The translations under genes and the position numbers were made by a program. DNA of 64,000 bases from contig LM655179.1 in NCBI GenBank assembly GCA_000824825.2, positions 2,480 to 66,479 of the forward strand. The letters are read 5' to 3'. Positions 60,203 to 64,000 of this stretch are shown here, in pieces (position 1 is the stretch's first letter; each line of letters begins with the position of its first letter). Source of the stretch: Mesorhizobium sp. ORS 3324. GTDB taxonomy: Bacteria > Pseudomonadota > Alphaproteobacteria > Rhizobiales > Rhizobiaceae. Below the pieces are notes generated by a model that saw only the letters and a program-made list of their open reading frames with translations, had not been told where the DNA came from and ran no database searches.

Positions 60203-61660
60203 CTAGAGGCTGATCAGGACGCTCTTGGTCCTGCGGTTGGCGAGATAGGCTTCGCGGCCAAGGTCCTTGCCGATGCCGGAGCGCTTGTAGCCGCCGGTCG
60301 GCAGGATGTGGTCGCGTGACCGACTGTAGCGGTTGACCCAGACGGTGCCCGCTTCGAGCTTACGCGCGAAACGGATCGTGCGCGACAGGTCGGAGGTGAA
60401 CAGGCCGGAGGCCAGCCCGTAGACCGGGTGACTGGACAGCGCCAACGCCTCCTCCTCGGTCTCGAAGGTTTGGACGGTCAGGACCGGGCCGAAGATCTCC
60501 TCGATGATCGCCGGATTGTTCTGATCGACGTTGGCAATCAGCGTCGGCTCGTAAAAGTAGCCGGGGTTATCTATCGTATGGCCGCCGGTCAGGCATTCGC
60601 CGCCGGCCGCGACCGCCGCCCGCACGATGCCGTCGACACGTGCCCGCTGTCGCTCAGAGATGATCGGCGAATAATGCGTCGCCTCCTCCCAGGTCGGACC
60701 GGGCCGCACCGCCTTCATCCGCTCCAGGATGGCGGCCGTCAGCCTGTCCGCCACGCTTCTCTCGACGATCAGGCGCGTGCCGGCCACGCAGGCCTGGCCT
60801 GCGTTGAAGATGACGCTGCCGGCGATCGCCGTTGCCGCCTTGTCGAGATCGGCATCGGCAAAGACGATCTGCGGGCTCTTGCCGCCGAGTTCCAGCGTCA
60901 TCGGCTTGACGCCGGTGCGAGCGACGTTCTCCATGATGGCGGAGCCGGCGCGTGTCGAGCCGGTGAAGCTGACCTTGGCGATCTCCGGATGGCCGGTCAG
61001 TGCCGTGCCGGTGGTTGGCCCATCGCCGAGCACCACGTTGACAAGCCCTGCCGGCAGGCCGGCTCTGTCGGCGAGCTGTGCCATATAGACGCTCGAGAAG
61101 GGCGTCATTTCCGAAGGTTTCAGCACGACTGCATTGCCGGCGGCCAGCGCCGGGCCGAGCTTCCAGCCGGCCATAGAGATCGGAAAGTTCCAGGGCGTGA
61201 TCGCGCCGACGACGCCATAGGGCTCGCTCACGATCATGCCGAGACTGGCGTCATCGGTCGGAACGAGGTCGCTGCTTTCCTTGTCGGCGAACTCGGCAAA
61301 GAAGCGGATCTGCTCGGCGGTGACGGCGATGTCGCCGGCGACGAGCTGCCCTACGGGTCGGGTTGAGCACAGCGCCTCGATCCTGGCGAGCGTTTCTGCT
61401 TCCGCCTCGATCAGGTCGGCCCAGGCCTGGAGCACCTTGGTGCGTTCGCGCGGCCGAACGCCGCCCCAGTTGCTGGCCGTCAACGCCGCCCTAGCACTCT
61501 CAACCGCGCGGCCGACGATGTCGACGCCGCCCACGGGGCACGCGGCGTAAACCTTGCCGTCCGAAGGGCGGCGCATCTCGATCCCGCCCTCATTCGAGAT
61601 CAGTTCCCCGCCGATGAAGTGGCCGATGGGGAGAGAGATTGTATCGGGATCGAAGCTCAT
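60203..61660 (-). CDS. Aldehyde dehydrogenase family protein
   Basis: This 485-residue ALDH has its catalytic Cys in NAGQACVAGTRLIVE, general-base LELGGKSPQIVFADADL, cofactor TPWNFPISMAGWKLGPALAAGN and FTGSTRAGSAIME. It belongs to the betaine/gamma-aminobutyraldehyde-like branch by these motifs, but the substrate is not certain. It ends 10 bases before the tartrate-type gene. The start was set at the ATG giving MSFDPDTIS. An ATG 21 bases upstream is possible, and neither has a strong ribosome site. It may oxidise the aldehyde made by the aminotransferase or the PuuB-like oxidase. Confidence 0.9.
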   Translation of the reverse strand: MSFDPDTISLPIGHFIGGELISNEGGIEMRRPSDGKVYAACPVGGVDIVGRAVESARAALTASNWGGVRPRERTKVLQAWADLIEAEAETLARIEALCSTRPVGQLVAGDIAVTAEQIRFFAEFADKESSDLVPTDDASLGMIVSEPYGVVGAITPWNFPISMAGWKLGPALAAGNAVVLKPSEMTPFSSVYMAQLADRAGLPAGLVNVVLGDGPTTGTALTGHPEIAKVSFTGSTRAGSAIMENVARTGVKPMTLELGGKSPQIVFADADLDKAATAIAGSVIFNAGQACVAGTRLIVERSVADRLTAAILERMKAVRPGPTWEEATHYSPIISERQRARVDGIVRAAVAAGGECLTGGHTIDNPGYFYEPTLIANVDQNNPAIIEEIFGPVLTVQTFETEEEALALSSHPVYGLASGLFTSDLSRTIRFARKLEAGTVWVNRYSRSRDHILPTGGYKRSGIGKDLGREAYLANRRTKSVLISL

Positions 61661-61805
61661 GGACGACCACTTTTCCAGCATTTCCAGGAACCTAGCGCGT
61701 GCCGGCGCGCAACATTCGCTGTTCGGTGACCCGCCGCCGAAGAATGTTGCGCGCTGTATGCGAGGGACGGCAAAATCTTCCGCGCGGCACCTCGCACGGA
61801 TTCTG

Positions 61806-62186
61806 TTATCCCACCGTCACGTAGATCTTGCGCACCGTTTCGAGTGTTCTCCAAACCCCGGTGAAGCCCGGCTTCATCACGAAGCTGTCGCCGGCGCGGT
61901 AGGTCACCGTCTCGCCGCCGTCGGGCGTGATTTCGACCACGCCGGAGAGAATGTGGCAGAACTCGAAAGTCTCCCCCTTGATCGAGCGCGTCTCGCCCGG
62001 TGTAGCCTCCCAGACGCCGGTATGGATCAGGTCGTCCTTGGCGACGTCCTGCGCCCAGGTCTTGAAGGCCGGGTCGCCGGCAATCAGCCGCCCGGGCAGC
62101 GCCTTGGATTCGTGCGGCGGGAAAACCGGGTTGGTATCGACGGTCTTGAGCAGGGACAAAGGATGGCCTTTCCGGTTGGGGTTCAA
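61806..62186 (-). CDS. Cupin domain-containing protein
   Basis: This 126-residue single cupin has the segment [54 protein letters not shown]. This matches the Cupin_3 (EutQ/ureidoglycine-type) motif pair, although the usual HxH is FCH with one His. It lies between the GhrA-like gene (four-base overlap) and an aldehyde dehydrogenase 146 bases downstream. The function is probably binding or isomerisation of a small acid and is unknown. Confidence 0.88.
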   Translation of the reverse strand: MNPNRKGHPLSLLKTVDTNPVFPPHESKALPGRLIAGDPAFKTWAQDVAKDDLIHTGVWEATPGETRSIKGETFEFCHILSGVVEITPDGGETVTYRAGDSFVMKPGFTGVWRTLETVRKIYVTVG

Positions 62187-63106
62187 TAGCCGCGTGAACG
62201 GTCGACGAGTCCGACGGGTTCGAGACCCGCACGGTGGCGCTTGATGTTGTCGATGACGGCCTGCGCTGCGGTCGTGGGCTGGGTGACGCTGGCGATATGC
62301 GGGGTCAGGATGATTTTCGGATGCGACCAGAACGGATGACCCGGGGGCAGCGGTTCGGGATCCGTGACGTCGATCATCGCCGCCGACAGCTGGCCGCCGT
62401 CGAGCGCGGCGACAAGCGCCTCGTGGTCGAGTTGCCGGCCCCGGCCCGTGTGAACCAACGCCGCCCCTTCAGGCAGTTTCGCGAACAGCGTGGCATTCAG
62501 AAATCCACGCGTCTCCTCGGTCAGCGGCAGCAGGCAGACCAGTATGTCGCTGGCCGCCAGCATCTGCTCCAGCCCGACCTCGCCATGATGGCAAGTCACA
62601 CCCTCGATCTGCCGCGGCGAGCGGCTCCAGCCGGCTAGCGGGAAGCCGAAGGGCCTCAGCCGGTCGAGAACAGCCTGGCCGAGCTGTCCAAGGCCGAGCA
62701 CGCCGACCCGGCGCGCCGCAGCCTGGAGCTGCGGGATCTCGCGCCATTCGCCGGCACGCTGGTGCGCCAGATATCCCGGCAAGTTGCGGTGCAGGGCAAG
62801 CGCGGCGAGCGTCACATATTCCTGCATCATGCGCACGATGCCTTCCTCGATCATGCGCACGACCTTCACCTTCGCGGGTACTGAATCGAATTGGAACTGA
62901 TCGACGCCGGCGCCGATGGAGAACAGGATTTCCAGGTTCCCGTAGCGGGCAAGGTTCTCCGGCACGGTCCAGGTGATCAGGTAACGCACCGCGTCGGCGT
63001 CGACCGTGGCGGCGTCCATGGCGAAGGGCAGGTCCGGCAATTCCTTAGCGAAGGCCTCGGCGAAGATGGCGCCGCGCCGTGCGTCGGAGTTGAACAGGAA
63101 GGCCAT
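62183..63106 (-). CDS. D-2-hydroxyacid dehydrogenase, GhrA-like (glyoxylate/hydroxypyruvate reductase)
   Basis: This 307-residue protein has the NAD(P) loop [62 protein letters not shown] and the Arg, Glu and His catalytic residues of the D-hydroxyacid dehydrogenase family are present. The wording fits the GhrA subgroup, which reduces glyoxylate and hydroxypyruvate. The start ATG follows AAGGAGCAAACTGT. It overlaps the cupin by four bases downstream, and the ArgE-like gene ends 13 bases upstream, so all three appear co-transcribed. Confidence 0.92.
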   Translation of the reverse strand: MAFLFNSDARRGAIFAEAFAKELPDLPFAMDAATVDADAVRYLITWTVPENLARYGNLEILFSIGAGVDQFQFDSVPAKVKVVRMIEEGIVRMMQEYVTLAALALHRNLPGYLAHQRAGEWREIPQLQAAARRVGVLGLGQLGQAVLDRLRPFGFPLAGWSRSPRQIEGVTCHHGEVGLEQMLAASDILVCLLPLTEETRGFLNATLFAKLPEGAALVHTGRGRQLDHEALVAALDGGQLSAAMIDVTDPEPLPPGHPFWSHPKIILTPHIASVTQPTTAAQAVIDNIKRHRAGLEPVGLVDRSRGY

Positions 63107-63119
63107 ACAGTTTGCTCCT

Positions 63120-64000
63120 TCAGGCCGCGCAACGCACGCCCAGCGCCGCAATCATCCGCTGGCAGGCGGTGAGTTCGCTGGCGAGGATATATTCGTCCGG
63201 CTTGTGGGCGCGGCCGATATCGCCGGGCCCGCAGATGATCGCATCGAACCCCGCCGCCTGGTAAAGCCCGGCCTCCGTGCCGTAGCTGACGGCTGCGAGC
63301 GGCGCCTCGCCGGTCAGCTCGTGCAACAGTCCCGCCAGTGCGGCCTCTTGCGGCAGCGACAGTGCCGGATAGGCGCTGACCGGCGTCCACTCGACCAGAA
63401 AGCCCTCGGCTGCACAGACTTCGGCGGTCGCCTTGACAGGGGCGAGCAGGCTGGCCGGGTCTACACCGGGTATGGCGCGCGCCTCCAGATCCAACGTGCA
63501 GCTGTCGGGGATGATGTTGACCGATTGTCCGCCCGCGATAACGCCAGCCTGCAGCGAGGAAAAGGGCGGCTCGAAGGTCGTGTCGACCGGGCCGCGGGTG
63601 AGCCGTTGAGCTTCGCTCACGACTGCGCTCAGCACATCGGCCATGGCATGGATCGCATTGAGCCCGAGATCCGGCCGCGAGGAATGGCCGGAGCGTCCGC
63701 GGATCGTGACGCGGGCGGCCGCCTTGCCCTTGTGTCCGCGCACAGCGCGCAGGCCGCTCGGCTCGCCGACGATCACGCCGAGCGGCTTCGCGCAAAGCTC
63801 GGGTAGGCGGGCGATCAGGTGCGGCACGCCGCGGCACCCGATCTCCTCATCATAGGAGAAGGCGAGGTGGATCGGTGTGGCGAGCTGCAGGCCGGCCAGG
63901 TGTGGCACAGCAGCGAGCGCGGCGGAAAGAAACCCCTTCATGTCGCTCGTCCCGCGTCCGTAGAGCCGTTCGCCCTCCCGGCGCAGCGCGAAAGGGGACG
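63120..64000 (-). CDS. ArgE/DapE-type deacylase (acetylornithine deacetylase family), partial
   Basis: The reading frame runs off the right edge, so the N-terminus is outside the window and 293 codons are seen. The visible part opens with [20 protein letters not shown], the metal-binding DMKG region of M20 peptidases. [20 protein letters not shown] follows, with the catalytic and metal-binding Glu pair. [15 protein letters not shown] sequence ([18 protein letters not shown]) marks the dimerization lid, and [21 protein letters not shown] holds the last metal ligand. It hydrolyses an N-acyl amino acid. Within this cluster it may deacylate a catabolic intermediate. Confidence 0.92.
   Translation of the reverse strand, partial: SPFALRREGERLYGRGTSDMKGFLSAALAAVPHLAGLQLATPIHLAFSYDEEIGCRGVPHLIARLPELCAKPLGVIVGEPSGLRAVRGHKGKAAARVTIRGRSGHSSRPDLGLNAIHAMADVLSAVVSEAQRLTRGPVDTTFEPPFSSLQAGVIAGGQSVNIIPDSCTLDLEARAIPGVDPASLLAPVKATAEVCAAEGFLVEWTPVSAYPALSLPQEAALAGLLHELTGEAPLAAVSYGTEAGLYQAAGFDAIICGPGDIGRAHKPDEYILASELTACQRMIAALGVRCAA

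Overview
The window looks like chromosomal DNA of a member of the Rhizobiales, most likely a Mesorhizobium. DNA composition is GC-rich. A carA / YqeY-family gene / dnaG / rpoD backbone is present, together with a TTAA-N7-TTAA CtrA-type site, dispersed RIME-like palindromes and many rhizobial-type transporter and catabolic genes. The taxon is inferred from gene content and protein style, not from a search.

Positions 1-14.4 kb carry a RibD-like reductase, a PCMT-like methyltransferase, a divergent mntH/mntR pair with an MntR-box-like palindrome, a YpfJ-type metallopeptidase, a TetA-like MFS pump, carA, a YqeY-family gene, an L,D-transpeptidase-like secreted protein, an orphan DnaB/RecA-like ATPase, a GNAT, a DUF983 protein divergent from a MocR-type regulator, an MFS exporter and a DUF2061 protein. 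Positions 14.5-21 kb carry a Na/Pi cotransporter-PhoU fusion, a possible 33-residue membrane peptide with its own terminator, dnaG and rpoD.

Positions 21-34.7 kb are mostly small stress and envelope genes. They include a GYD protein, a DCC protein, a PadR regulator with two operator copies, HlyU, azoreductase with a divergent LysR, and a divergent pair made of an intact HtrA-like protease and a catalytically dead HtrA-like protein followed by a LuxR-type regulator. They also include an SDR, a ParDE-like toxin-antitoxin pair, a UPF0114 protein, a hairpin-rich non-coding stretch that may encode an sRNA, an OmpA protein with a Lys/Gln repeat region, a YcgN protein whose 3' end starts a hairpin array, and two small secreted proteins. 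A tRNA-Ile(CAT) at 34.9 kb is followed by about 1.6 kb of AT-richer, degenerate sequence with tandem repeats, a frameshifted XRE pseudogene and a DUF3102-like remnant. This resembles the scar of an island.

From 36.65 kb to the right edge is a large catabolic region. A LysR regulator sits between a DAO-type FAD oxidase and an overlapping hyuA-hyuB-(2Fe-2S protein)-(FAD/NAD protein) operon. The last two proteins resemble the HcnA/HcnB-type subunits of heterotrimeric amino-acid or opine dehydrogenases. An Lrp/AsnC regulator is divergent from a second DAO oxidase. It faces a peptide/opine-type ABC transporter operon headed by a HAD hydrolase. Further right are a class III aminotransferase, a double-GNAT protein, a second HAD, a PuuB-like oxidase, succinate-semialdehyde dehydrogenase, a tartrate/isopropylmalate-type dehydrogenase, another aldehyde dehydrogenase, a cupin, a GhrA-like dehydrogenase and an ArgE-like deacylase cut by the window edge.

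Taken together, the right half reads as uptake of a nitrogenous compound, opening of a cyclic amide, flavin-dependent oxidation at C-N bonds, transamination, and aldehyde oxidation to central metabolites. The actual substrate cannot be read from the sequence. The best candidates for something not already described are the active/inactive HtrA-LuxR locus, the split three-subunit dehydrogenase with shared LysR boxes, and the shared Lrp-type 15-mers.
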